Part shown: positions 57,671 through 64,000 of the stretch, one piece after another
Position numbering within the stretch: position 1 is the first letter of the stretch
Layout of the letters: each line of letters starts with the position of its first letter
NCBI GenBank assembly: GCA_028873815.1
Contig: JAPPNN010000022.1
Coordinates: forward strand, 1 to 64,000
Length of the DNA: 64,000 nucleotides
Source of the DNA: Gemmatimonadota bacterium
GTDB lineage: Bacteria; Gemmatimonadota; Gemmatimonadetes; Longimicrobiales; Gaopeijiaceae
Reading direction: 5' to 3'
Made by a program: the position numbers and the translations under genes
The notes under the pieces: generated by a model
Database searches by the model: none
Told to the model about the DNA's origin: nothing
Seen by the model: only the letters and a program-made list of their open reading frames with translations

Positions 57671-58381
57671 TCACCCGGGACGCTCGCCCAGCAGCGTCGT
57701 GCCGAGGCGCACCATCGTGCTCCCCTCCTCAACCGCGATTTCGTAGTCGTTGGACATGCCCATGGAGAGTTCCCGCCCTTCCACTCCCGGGGTGCCGGCG
57801 GCGGCCTCCATCACCGCGCGCGTCTTTCGGAAGGTGGACCTCAGCACGGCTTCGTCGGCCACGAACGGCGCCATCGTCATGAGGCCCAGGACGCGCAGTC
57901 CCCCCAGCGCGGCCACCGTCGCGACCGCGTCCAGCCCTTCCGCCTCGGGGAAGCCCCCCTTGGTGGCTTCGCCGGAGACGTTGAGCTGGACGAGCACGGT
58001 CACGCGCCGCCCCTCGGCCTCGCCGAGACGCGACAGCTTCTCGGCGAGGCGCAGCGAATCGACGCTGTGAACGAGCCCCGCAAGGCGTGCCGCGGGGCCC
58101 GCCTTGCGGCGCTGCACGTGCCCGATCATGTGCCAGTTGACGGCGAGATCGTTCAGTACGGCGCGCTTGCGTTCGAGCTCGTCCACGCGGTTCTCGCCGA
58201 TGTCCCGCAGGCCCGCCTCGGCAACCGCCTCCACCGCGCAGGCGGCGTGCCCCTTGGTGACCGCGACGATCCTCACCTCTGCAGGATCGCGTCCGCTCCG
58301 CTCGGCAGCGGCCGCGATCCGGTCGAGCACGCGCGGCAGCCGCGCCCGGATGCCGCGATAGTAAACATCCTTGTTTACCAT
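57671..58381 (-). CDS. yggS: PLP homeostasis protein, YggS family
   Basis: 236 residues of the YggS/PROSC family, single-domain alanine-racemase-like barrels that hold pyridoxal phosphate and help balance free PLP and amino acids. The PLP lysine is in IVAVTKGH (residue about 43). Other family blocks: GENRVDEL, WHMIGHVQRRK, VQLNVSGEATKGG, LMTMAP, LSMGMSNDYEIAVEEGSTMVRLG. The ATG at 58381 opens MVNKDVYY. This start region is also palindrome F, so coding and operator sequence overlap. It sits between two TonB genes and their terminators. Confidence 0.92.
   Translation of the reverse strand: MVNKDVYYRGIRARLPRVLDRIAAAAERSGRDPAEVRIVAVTKGHAACAVEAVAEAGLRDIGENRVDELERKRAVLNDLAVNWHMIGHVQRRKAGPAARLAGLVHSVDSLRLAEKLSRLGEAEGRRVTVLVQLNVSGEATKGGFPEAEGLDAVATVAALGGLRVLGLMTMAPFVADEAVLRSTFRKTRAVMEAAAGTPGVEGRELSMGMSNDYEIAVEEGSTMVRLGTTLLGERPG
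58358..58381. promoter_or_regulatory. 24-bp palindrome, site F over the yggS start
   Basis: GTAAACA and TGTTTAC are perfect 7-bp arms four bases apart, in the same 24-bp frame as the other sites. It encodes the first eight residues of YggS, so part of the match could be chance, but the symmetry is better than coding needs. Confidence 0.4.
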
Positions 58382-58455
58382 TCTCGTCCCGTCTCCAAGG
58401 TGGGCCGCGAGACGCCCGGGCCGAGGGGGATCCCCGGCCCGGGCGTCTACCACAA

Positions 58456-58495
58456 GGGAACGCCCCGCCGGCCGCGCGGCCGGCGGGGCGTTCCC
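58456..58495 (-). terminator. 40-bp perfect palindromic terminator after exbB-exbD-exbD-tonB
   Basis: The two 20-bp arms are exact complements (GGGAACGCCCCGCC and on through the centre), directly after the tonB stop at 58518. On the minus strand it is followed by CTTGTGG. It shares its outer 14-bp arms with the terminator at 56817. Confidence 0.75.
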
Positions 58496-58517
58496 GCTTC
58501 CCGGTCAGCCGTTGGCG

Positions 58518-59195
58518 CTACTTGGTAGTGAAGGTAATCGGCAGCTGCACCCAGACCGGCACCGCCTTATCGCGGTTGAGGGCCGGGGTGAACTTGAACA
58601 CCGGCGCCACGCGCAACGCCGCCTCGTCGAGCGCGGTGTGTCCCGAACTCTCCTGCACCTGCTGGTTGCGCACAATCCCCTGCTCGTCGATAAAGAACCA
58701 GACCAGGGTCGTGCCGCCGATTCCCGCGTCACGCAGCAGCGGCGGGTACTCGCGCTCCAGGGCGCGCATGACCTCGGCGCCATTCGTGTAGTCCGGCTTC
58801 ACCGTATATGGGGTAAAGACGGGCGCGGCGGAGATATCGGTCTCCACGTCGTCGGGCGGCGGCGGCAAATCCTCGACCGAGACCGACTCGAACGTCGTCG
58901 GCGCAATGGTGATGTCGGTCTCGATCTCCGCGGTCGCGACCACCGGCGTCGCCGGCCGTGCGATGGCCTCGGGCGGCGGCGGGATCTCGATCTCGGGCGG
59001 GAGCTCGATCGCTTCGATTTCGTCCATCGACAGGCTGACATCGTCGGGCGTCATCTGCGGCCAGAGGGCGAATATGGCAAAATGGAGCACCGTCGCCGTG
59101 GTCATCGAGCCCCAGAACCAGGACGAAAACGACTTCTTGAACAGGTCGTTGGCGCTGTCCTGAACCGCCGATTCCGTGATTGCTTGCTCGCTCAT
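58518..59195 (-). CDS. tonB: TonB-like energy-transducing protein
   Basis: 225 residues. Transmembrane helix at about 30-48 (SMTTATVLHFAIFALWP), acidic and Pro-rich linker (LPPEIEIPPPPEAIARPATP), C-terminal TonB domain (YPPLLRDAGIGGTTLVWFFI, QVQESSGHTALDEAALRVAP). The ATG overlaps the stop of exbD (ATGA), with GAGGGAGAG upstream, making it the last gene of the exbB-exbD-exbD-tonB operon. Its linker differs from the 56877 copy while the ends are nearly the same, which fits two systems with different periplasmic reach. Confidence 0.9.
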   Translation of the reverse strand: MSEQAITESAVQDSANDLFKKSFSSWFWGSMTTATVLHFAIFALWPQMTPDDVSLSMDEIEAIELPPEIEIPPPPEAIARPATPVVATAEIETDITIAPTTFESVSVEDLPPPPDDVETDISAAPVFTPYTVKPDYTNGAEVMRALEREYPPLLRDAGIGGTTLVWFFIDEQGIVRNQQVQESSGHTALDEAALRVAPVFKFTPALNRDKAVPVWVQLPITFTTK

Positions 59196-59638
59196 CGTCT
59201 CTCCCTCGTCATGCTCTGTTCAAGCTCGGTCGCGAATACGACCCGGACTATGCCCGCTGCGACCAGCTCCTGCTGCAACTGGTCGATGAATCGGTACGGA
59301 ACACCGCGATCCGAACGAACCGAAATCACCAGCTCACGGTTGTCACGGTACATCGGCGCCACCAGGACACGGACCTCATCCATCGGACGGAACACATCGT
59401 TGATGTAGATGTCACCGTTGGATTCGACCCAGATATTGAGAATGTTCTTCTGCTTCTGGTCGATCTTTTCCGTGGCTTCCGCGGCAGCCCAGTCGATCTG
59501 TCGGTTGCGGTCCTTCTGGAAGACCGTCGATACCATGAAGAAGATCAGCAGCAGGAACGCGATGTCCGCCATCGAGGATGACGGAATCTCCTGCGACGCC
59601 TTTTGCTTACGCTCCAGTCCACCGCCTTTCAGGCCCAT
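59192..59638 (-). CDS. exbD: ExbD/TolR-type biopolymer transport protein
   Basis: 148 residues. The N-terminal helix SSSMADIAFLLLIFFMVSTVF contains the membrane Asp needed for proton flow in the ExbB-ExbD channel. The periplasmic domain includes ILNIWVESNGDIYIN and RDNRELVISVRSDRGVPYRF. Paired with a second ExbD just upstream (59645), six bases away, and coupled to tonB. Two ExbD in tandem are common in Bacteroidota and Gemmatimonadota. Confidence 0.9.
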   Translation of the reverse strand: MGLKGGGLERKQKASQEIPSSSMADIAFLLLIFFMVSTVFQKDRNRQIDWAAAEATEKIDQKQKNILNIWVESNGDIYINDVFRPMDEVRVLVAPMYRDNRELVISVRSDRGVPYRFIDQLQQELVAAGIVRVVFATELEQSMTRERR

Positions 59639-59644
59639 TGCGCG

Positions 59645-60067
59645 CTACTCCAGGAGTTGGAGGGAGATGCGTTCGGCGCCCGCGCTCTGCAGGGCGTCGA
59701 GAACATCGATCATGAAGCGGTACGGAGCGTTGGGATCCGTCTTTACCGCGGCGATCAGATTCTCGTTCTGGGCCACATCCTGGCGCCAGATCGACTCCAC
59801 ATCGTCGGGGCGCACCGTCTGCTCCTGCTGGCTCTCGCCCCGGCGGATGTTTACCGCACCCGTGGGCGTGACGATGATGTGAAGGATGTTCTTCTGGCTG
59901 ACCTCGACCTCGGACTCGCTCTCGGGAAGGAGGATTGCGAGCCCCTTGTCCTTCGGGAAGGTCGTGGTGACCAGGAAGAAGATGAGCAGGAGAAACGCGA
60001 TGTCGGCCATCGACGAGGACGGGATCTCGTCGGAGACCTTCGATTTCTTGTTGCCGAGAACCGCCAT
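59645..60067 (-). CDS. exbD: ExbD/TolR-type biopolymer transport protein
   Basis: 140 residues with the same helix pattern (SSSMADIAFLLLIFFLVTTTF) and essential Asp in the membrane segment. The periplasmic part has ILHIIVTPTGAVNIRRGE and NENLIAAVKTDPNAPYRFMI. The start at 60067 has GGGAG upstream; the in-frame ATG at 60169 would add 34 residues without a domain. It follows exbB by 108 bp. Confidence 0.9.
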   Translation of the reverse strand: MAVLGNKKSKVSDEIPSSSMADIAFLLLIFFLVTTTFPKDKGLAILLPESESEVEVSQKNILHIIVTPTGAVNIRRGESQQEQTVRPDDVESIWRQDVAQNENLIAAVKTDPNAPYRFMIDVLDALQSAGAERISLQLLE

Positions 60068-60175
60068 GGGGTTTTCTCCCGTGTGGTTGTCCAAGTTCCC
60101 TGTTTGTTTTCTACCGCAAAAAGGTCGCGGAGTTCCGCGCCCCGGAGGGACGCCGTCCGCGCCTGCCAAAACGTT

Positions 60176-60835
60176 CTAGGAAAGAACCTGAAGCTTCCCT
60201 TCCTTTTCCAGATCCCACGCGATGTTCAGGATCTTCTGCGTGCTCTGCTCCATGTCCACGATCAGGGTGTCGATCCGTGCGACGAAGTAATTGTAGCCGA
60301 TATTGACGGGGATCGCGATAGTGAGCCCGGCCGCGGTGGTCAGAAGCGCGACCTTGATGCCCCCGGCGACCAACGCCGGGTTGACGTCGCCGGCGGAAGC
60401 GATCGATTCGAAGGCCACGATCATCCCGGCCACCGTGCCGAGAAAGCCCATCAGGGGCGCGACGTTGGCGATCGTGGCCAGAATCACCAGGCCGCGCTCC
60501 AGGAAGCTCAATTCGATCGCCCCTGTCGTGGAGATTACCTGCTCGAGTTCGCCCTTGTTGAGCGTGAGGTTGCGGATCCGGCGGAGTCCGGCCAACAGAA
60601 TGGCCGCCGCGGGGCCGGGAGTGGTCGCAGCGACTTCGGCCGCTTCGTCCAGCCGCCCGGACATGGCCGCCTCTTCAACCTGTTCGATCACGGCAACCGT
60701 CTTCCGGTGGGCCACCATCAAGGTCCAGAACTTCGCGATGATGACCCCGAGACCGATGAGTGAGCAAAGGACGAGCGGGTACATCATCAGGCCGCCGTCC
60801 GCGAAAAGTGTGAGTAGACCGTAGCTGTCGCCCAA
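60176..60835 (-). CDS. exbB: ExbB/TolQ-type proton channel protein, TTG start
   Basis: 219 residues with three transmembrane helices: about 18-36 (MMYPLVLCSLIGLGVIIAKF), 110-135 and 155-180. The family motif is GLVILATIANVAPLMGFLGTVAGMIVAFESI. Together with ExbD it forms the proton channel that drives TonB. TTG at 60835 is chosen because GGGAG lies seven bases upstream and a good promoter (TTGACG, 17 bp, TACATT) ends about 50 bp before it. It restores the periplasmic N-terminal segment LGDSYGLLTLFADGG usual for ExbB, which the ATG at 60788 would lack. Confidence 0.9.
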   Translation of the reverse strand: MGDSYGLLTLFADGGLMMYPLVLCSLIGLGVIIAKFWTLMVAHRKTVAVIEQVEEAAMSGRLDEAAEVAATTPGPAAAILLAGLRRIRNLTLNKGELEQVISTTGAIELSFLERGLVILATIANVAPLMGFLGTVAGMIVAFESIASAGDVNPALVAGGIKVALLTTAAGLTIAIPVNIGYNYFVARIDTLIVDMEQSTQKILNIAWDLEKEGKLQVLS

Positions 60836-60886
60836 CGCTGGACTCCCTGGTGAGCAGGTTCGCAAGTGGATGGATGTACCGGCGGG

Positions 60887-60915
60887 AATGTAGGATGCCG
60901 GACCCACGACGTCAA
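60887..60915 (-). promoter_or_regulatory. Sigma-70 promoter of the exbB operon
   Basis: On the minus strand TTGACG (60915-60910) is followed after exactly 17 bp by TACATT (60892-60887). Transcription would start near 60880 and leave a leader of about 45 bases before the TTG start at 60835. Confidence 0.7.
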
Positions 60916-61025
60916 CGAAGTCCCGACGACGTGAGGTTACGCGCAAGGCAGCGCGTGGCGGACCACTCCCGCAAGGCGCGCTCGCGGCCACGTTCGCTTC
61001 CCGTATTCGTTATCGTTGACGGGTA

Positions 61026-61838
61026 ATGAACGGCTTCTTCCAGCAGCTGCAGTTTCTCCGGCCGGGGTGGAACGACCTGGTCGAAATCGTCATCGTCTTC
61101 CTGCTGGTCTACCGGCTGCTCCTGCTCCTGCGGCAGACCCGGGCGATGCAGATGCTGCTGGGCGTTCTCCTGCTGGCCGGGCTCTATCTGCTGGCGGTCA
61201 TCCTGGAACTCTCTCTGATTCGCCGTCTCATCGAGGCGCTCCTGCAGTACGGTGCGATCGCGGCGCTGGTGGTCTTCCAGCCGGAGATGCGCGCCGCCCT
61301 GGCCCGGCTTGGCCAGAGCCGTCTGGTGCACGTCCTGAGTGCCAGCCGCAAGGAACGCATCGTGGACCACCTGGTGGAAAGCGCCGAGCAGCTGGCCCGC
61401 TCGGGGCTGGGCGCGATCCTGGCCGTGCAGCGCGAAACGGGCCTGCGCGAGTACGCGCAAACCGGAAAGCGTGTCGGCGCGGTCGTCTCGCCCGAGCTCC
61501 TCGGCACCATCTTCTCGCCGAGTTCACCGCTGCACGACGGCGCGGTGATCATTGTCGGCGACACCATTCAGGCCGCCGCCGCCATCCTGCCCCTCACGCA
61601 GAATCCGGTCGCCGACAAGTCGATGGGCACGCGTCACCGGGCCGCTATCGGGCTCAGCGAGGAGACGGACGCGATCGTGATCGTGATCAGCGAGGAGACC
61701 TCCCGCATCTCGGTCGCGATCCGGGGCCGCCTCGACGTGGGCGTCGACGGCGACCGGCTCCGCGACATCCTGGAGCTTTCGCTTCCCCGGTCGGCGACGG
61801 CCCCGCTCGGTCCGTCCACCGTCCTGGACCCCGTCTAG
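61026..61838 (+). CDS. dacA: Diadenylate cyclase, CdaA type
   Basis: 270 residues making cyclic di-AMP from two ATP. Three N-terminal transmembrane helices (about 18-80) anchor it to the membrane. The DAC domain carries the catalytic DGA motif at 171-173 in LHDGAVII and the RHR motif at 203-205 in GTRHRAAIG, both intact. c-di-AMP controls potassium and osmotic balance. No cdaR or glmM follows, unlike in Firmicutes; the next gene, ftsH, is convergent. The upstream 190 bp are shared with the exbB promoter on the other strand. Confidence 0.93.
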   Translation: MNGFFQQLQFLRPGWNDLVEIVIVFLLVYRLLLLLRQTRAMQMLLGVLLLAGLYLLAVILELSLIRRLIEALLQYGAIAALVVFQPEMRAALARLGQSRLVHVLSASRKERIVDHLVESAEQLARSGLGAILAVQRETGLREYAQTGKRVGAVVSPELLGTIFSPSSPLHDGAVIIVGDTIQAAAAILPLTQNPVADKSMGTRHRAAIGLSEETDAIVIVISEETSRISVAIRGRLDVGVDGDRLRDILELSLPRSATAPLGPSTVLDPV

Positions 61839-61849
61839 CGCAAGGCGCC

Positions 61850-61884
61850 GGGGGGGCGACAGGGGGCGGGGGCGACGACGGGGG
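61850..61884 (+). repeat. G-quadruplex-type guanine runs between dacA and ftsH
   Basis: Four runs of 7, 5, 5 and 5 guanines with loops of 5, 1 and 7 bases on the plus strand fit the usual G3+/loop 1-7 rule. The site fills the 59-bp gap between converging dacA and ftsH, where transcription should end. Confidence 0.5.
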
Positions 61885-61897
61885 CCGCGGGAACGAC

Positions 61898-63889
61898 TTA
61901 GCCAGGCGAGGGCAGCGGTTCCGGCCCCACCAGTCCCGTCTTCGGCTTCGCTACCGATTTCGCTTCCGCGCCCGGCAACTCGGGCTGGGCCGGTTCGGCA
62001 TCGAAGTCACCGGTAAGCGGCGCCAGCTCCTTGCCGTCCACGAGGCGCTGGATCTCGTCGCCGTCCAGAGTCTCCCTCTCGAGCAACGCCTCAGCGAGGT
62101 CGTCGAGGAGTCGGCGATTGGCTTCAATGACCTCGCGGGCTCTGGCGTGGGCCGCGTCAAGAAGCCGCTTCACCTCTTCGTCCACCTGCTGCGCGGTGTA
62201 GTCCGAGACCTCGCGGCGCTGGACGAGTTCCCGTCCCAGAAACACTTCCTGATCCGAGTCTCCAACGGCCATCAGACCGATCCGGTCCGACATCCCGAAC
62301 CGGGTCACCATGCGGCGGGCCATGCTCGTGGCCCGTTCGATGTCGTTCCCTGCGCCGGTGGTCACTTTTTCCGGGCCAAAGGCCAGCTCTTCGGCCACCC
62401 GGCCCCCGAACAGCATAGCCAGCTGTCCGTTCATCCAATCCCGCGTGTGGGAATGCCGGTCCTCCTCGGGCAGCGAGGCGGTGAGCCCCAGCGCCCGGCC
62501 CCTCGGCACGATCGTTACCTTGTGGACCGGATCGAGGCCGGGGATCTTGACCCCGATCACCACGTGCCCGGCCTCGTGATACGCGGTCAGGCGCCTCTCG
62601 GCGTCGGTCAGGACCATGCTGCGCCGCTCGGTACCGAGCATGACCTTGTCCTTGGCCTGCTCGAAGTCCTCCATGGCCACCCTTTCGACGCCGCGGCGAG
62701 CTGCGAAAAGCGCGGCCTCGTTGCAGATGTTCGAGAGGTCCGCGCCGCTGAGGCCGGGTGTCCCCCGCGCGACCAGGGACAGCTCCACGTCCTCTTCCAG
62801 GGGCAGCTTCTTCGCGTGGACCCGGAGGATGCCTTCCCTTCCCTTCACGTCCGGGAGGTCCACCACCACCTGCCGATCGAACCGTCCGGGGCGCAGCAGC
62901 GCCGGATCGAGAACGTCGGGACGGTTTGTCGCCGCCAGGAGGATCACGCCCTCGTTGGCCTCGAAGCCGTCCATCTCCACCAGCAGGGCGTTCAGCGTCT
63001 GCTCACGCTCGTCGTGGCCACCTCCCAGCCCGGCCCCGCGGTGTCGGCCCACGGCATCGATCTCGTCGACGAAGATGATGCACGGCGCGTGGGCCTTGCC
63101 CTGCTCGAAGAGGTCGCGTACGCGGGACGCGCCGACACCTACGAACATCTCGACGAAGTCGGAGCCCGACATCTGGAAGAAGGGACGGCCCGCTTCGCCG
63201 GCGACCGCTCGCGCCAGCAGCGTCTTGCCCGTGCCGGGGGGACCGACCAGCAACACGCCCTTGGGCAGGCGGCCACCCAGGCGCGAGAACTTGGGCGGGT
63301 CCTTCAGGAACTCGATGATCTCCTCGAGTTCCTCCTTGGCCTCGTCGGCCCCGGCCACATCCTGGAAGGTGACCTGGGGCGTATCGGGACTGATGAGCCG
63401 AGCGCGGGAGCGTCCGAACTGGAACGCGCGGTTGCCGCCGCTCTGCATCGCCCTGAGGATCCAGATCCAGAAGACGATGATGAGCATCCACGGCAGGAAC
63501 GTGCCGATCAGCGGCAGCCACCCCGGCGACTGGGAGCGCGCCCGCACTTCGACCTCCTGTGCCGCGAGCTCTTCCATCATCGTCGCGGCGACGCCCGGCA
63601 CGATCCTCACGACGAATTCATCCACGTCGGCTTCGTCGAGGACGATCGTGTTCTTGAACTCTCCGCGGACTTCGGACTCGCCGAAGAAGGTCACCTCGAG
63701 GATGTTGTTGTTGGCGAGCTGACGCTGAAACTCCGACTGGCTGATTTCACCCGCCGTCTGCTCGCCTCCGCGCATGAACTGGAACGCGAGGACCGACATC
63801 AGCGCGAGAAGCACCCAGAATGACGCGGTTCGCGAAATCCCCTTCAGCTTCCGGGGCGGTTCGTTCGGTGAGGGATTGTTGTCGGACAT
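61898..63889 (-). CDS. ftsH: Membrane AAA+ zinc protease FtsH
   Basis: 663 residues. Two transmembrane helices (about 22-40 and 125-145) flank a periplasmic domain. The AAA+ module has Walker A GPPGTGKT at 216-223, Walker [12 protein letters not shown], and the second region of homology with [20 protein letters not shown]. The zinc protease site is HEAGH at 438-442, with the third ligand further on. It degrades misfolded and regulatory membrane proteins. The residues after 620 are a Pro/Glu-rich tail, longer than in some homologues. It follows hpt on the same strand (15 bp), an old gene pair also seen in Firmicutes. Confidence 0.96.
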   Translation of the reverse strand: MSDNNPSPNEPPRKLKGISRTASFWVLLALMSVLAFQFMRGGEQTAGEISQSEFQRQLANNNILEVTFFGESEVRGEFKNTIVLDEADVDEFVVRIVPGVAATMMEELAAQEVEVRARSQSPGWLPLIGTFLPWMLIIVFWIWILRAMQSGGNRAFQFGRSRARLISPDTPQVTFQDVAGADEAKEELEEIIEFLKDPPKFSRLGGRLPKGVLLVGPPGTGKTLLARAVAGEAGRPFFQMSGSDFVEMFVGVGASRVRDLFEQGKAHAPCIIFVDEIDAVGRHRGAGLGGGHDEREQTLNALLVEMDGFEANEGVILLAATNRPDVLDPALLRPGRFDRQVVVDLPDVKGREGILRVHAKKLPLEEDVELSLVARGTPGLSGADLSNICNEAALFAARRGVERVAMEDFEQAKDKVMLGTERRSMVLTDAERRLTAYHEAGHVVIGVKIPGLDPVHKVTIVPRGRALGLTASLPEEDRHSHTRDWMNGQLAMLFGGRVAEELAFGPEKVTTGAGNDIERATSMARRMVTRFGMSDRIGLMAVGDSDQEVFLGRELVQRREVSDYTAQQVDEEVKRLLDAAHARAREVIEANRRLLDDLAEALLERETLDGDEIQRLVDGKELAPLTGDFDAEPAQPELPGAEAKSVAKPKTGLVGPEPLPSPG

Positions 63890-63904
63890 CAGTCGTCGGG
63901 TGAA

Positions 63905-64000
63905 TCAGATCGATCCGATATAGGGAAGGTGCCTAAAACTCTCCGCAAAATCCAACCCGTAGCCGACCAGGAACTCCTCGGGAGCGTCGAACCCGACCCA
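63905..64000 (-). CDS. hpt: Hypoxanthine phosphoribosyltransferase, C-terminal end (partial)
   Basis: Only the last 31 residues are in the window. They read as the closing part of HPRT: a VGF strand with an acidic EEF turn, then [21 protein letters not shown], quoted here as the family's final block (valine-glycine-tyrosine then the Leu-Pro-Tyr-Ile-Gly end). The position just before ftsH supports the call. The enzyme salvages hypoxanthine and guanine with PRPP, which fits the purine nucleoside phosphorylase at 55906. Confidence 0.88.
   Translation of the reverse strand, partial: WVGFDAPEEFLVGYGLDFAESFRHLPYIGSI

Noticed and set aside
61016..63823. Long plus-strand open frame running through dacA and opposite ftsH
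   Set aside because: It reads dacA in the wrong frame and the reverse of FtsH; no recognisable protein.

Overview
The window looks like a chromosomal segment of a high-GC, Gram-negative, protein-scavenging bacterium. I infer Gemmatimonadota, because S9 peptidases, secreted six-bladed-propeller lipoproteins, tandem ankyrin proteins, cytochrome-type DUF1592/DUF1588 proteins with DUF1552 partners, and an ExbB-ExbD-ExbD-TonB cluster occur together. No rRNA, tRNA or CRISPR array was found, so the assignment rests on gene content alone.

Layout. 1-2068: an intact tyrosine recombinase next to the surviving C-terminal end of a propeller gene, probably one edge of an integrated element. 2136-16040: a peptide and amide degradation region. 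It holds an S9/S9/TonB-plug-like operon, a divergent S9C peptidase, an esterase-TPR protein, an Rpn/YhgA-like nuclease, an amidohydrolase and a fourth S9 gene broken by an internal deletion. 16085-22049: a propeller lipoprotein behind an unusually crowded regulatory region, a serine hydrolase of the beta-lactamase family, a cytoplasmic ankyrin protein and gamma-glutamyltransferase.

22099-29559 and 37061-48624 are two minus-strand operons built on one theme: an exported di-haem DUF1592-type protein, a twin-arginine-exported DUF1552 protein and an exported ankyrin protein. The first operon has one set, plus an FmdB-like zinc ribbon, an NHL/PAL-like lipoprotein and a small helical protein. The second has two complete sets in tandem. 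Both operons start behind a palindrome with GTATC and GATAC arms eight bases apart. This three-gene module is the best candidate here for an undescribed system. Between the operons lie a zinc-ribbon methyltransferase coupled to a beta-barrel protein, an alpha/beta hydrolase, a coiled-coil/propeller pair and a DUF3500 lipoprotein.

48780-64000 is mostly housekeeping: M28 peptidase, DUF3098, MA-type peptidase, rluD, a type 2 ileS, a purine nucleoside phosphorylase, two tonB-like genes each with the same strong terminator, yggS, two exbD, exbB, dacA, ftsH and the end of hpt.

A second theme is regulation. Six 24-bp palindromes (half sites ATACTAAACA and TGTTTAGTAT, four bases apart) are scattered over 47 kb, and three overlap the start codon of a gene. 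They suggest a dispersed regulon; the repressor is not in the window. Taken together, the genes describe a cell that breaks down peptides, glutathione-type compounds and esters outside the cytoplasm and takes up products through energised outer-membrane transport.
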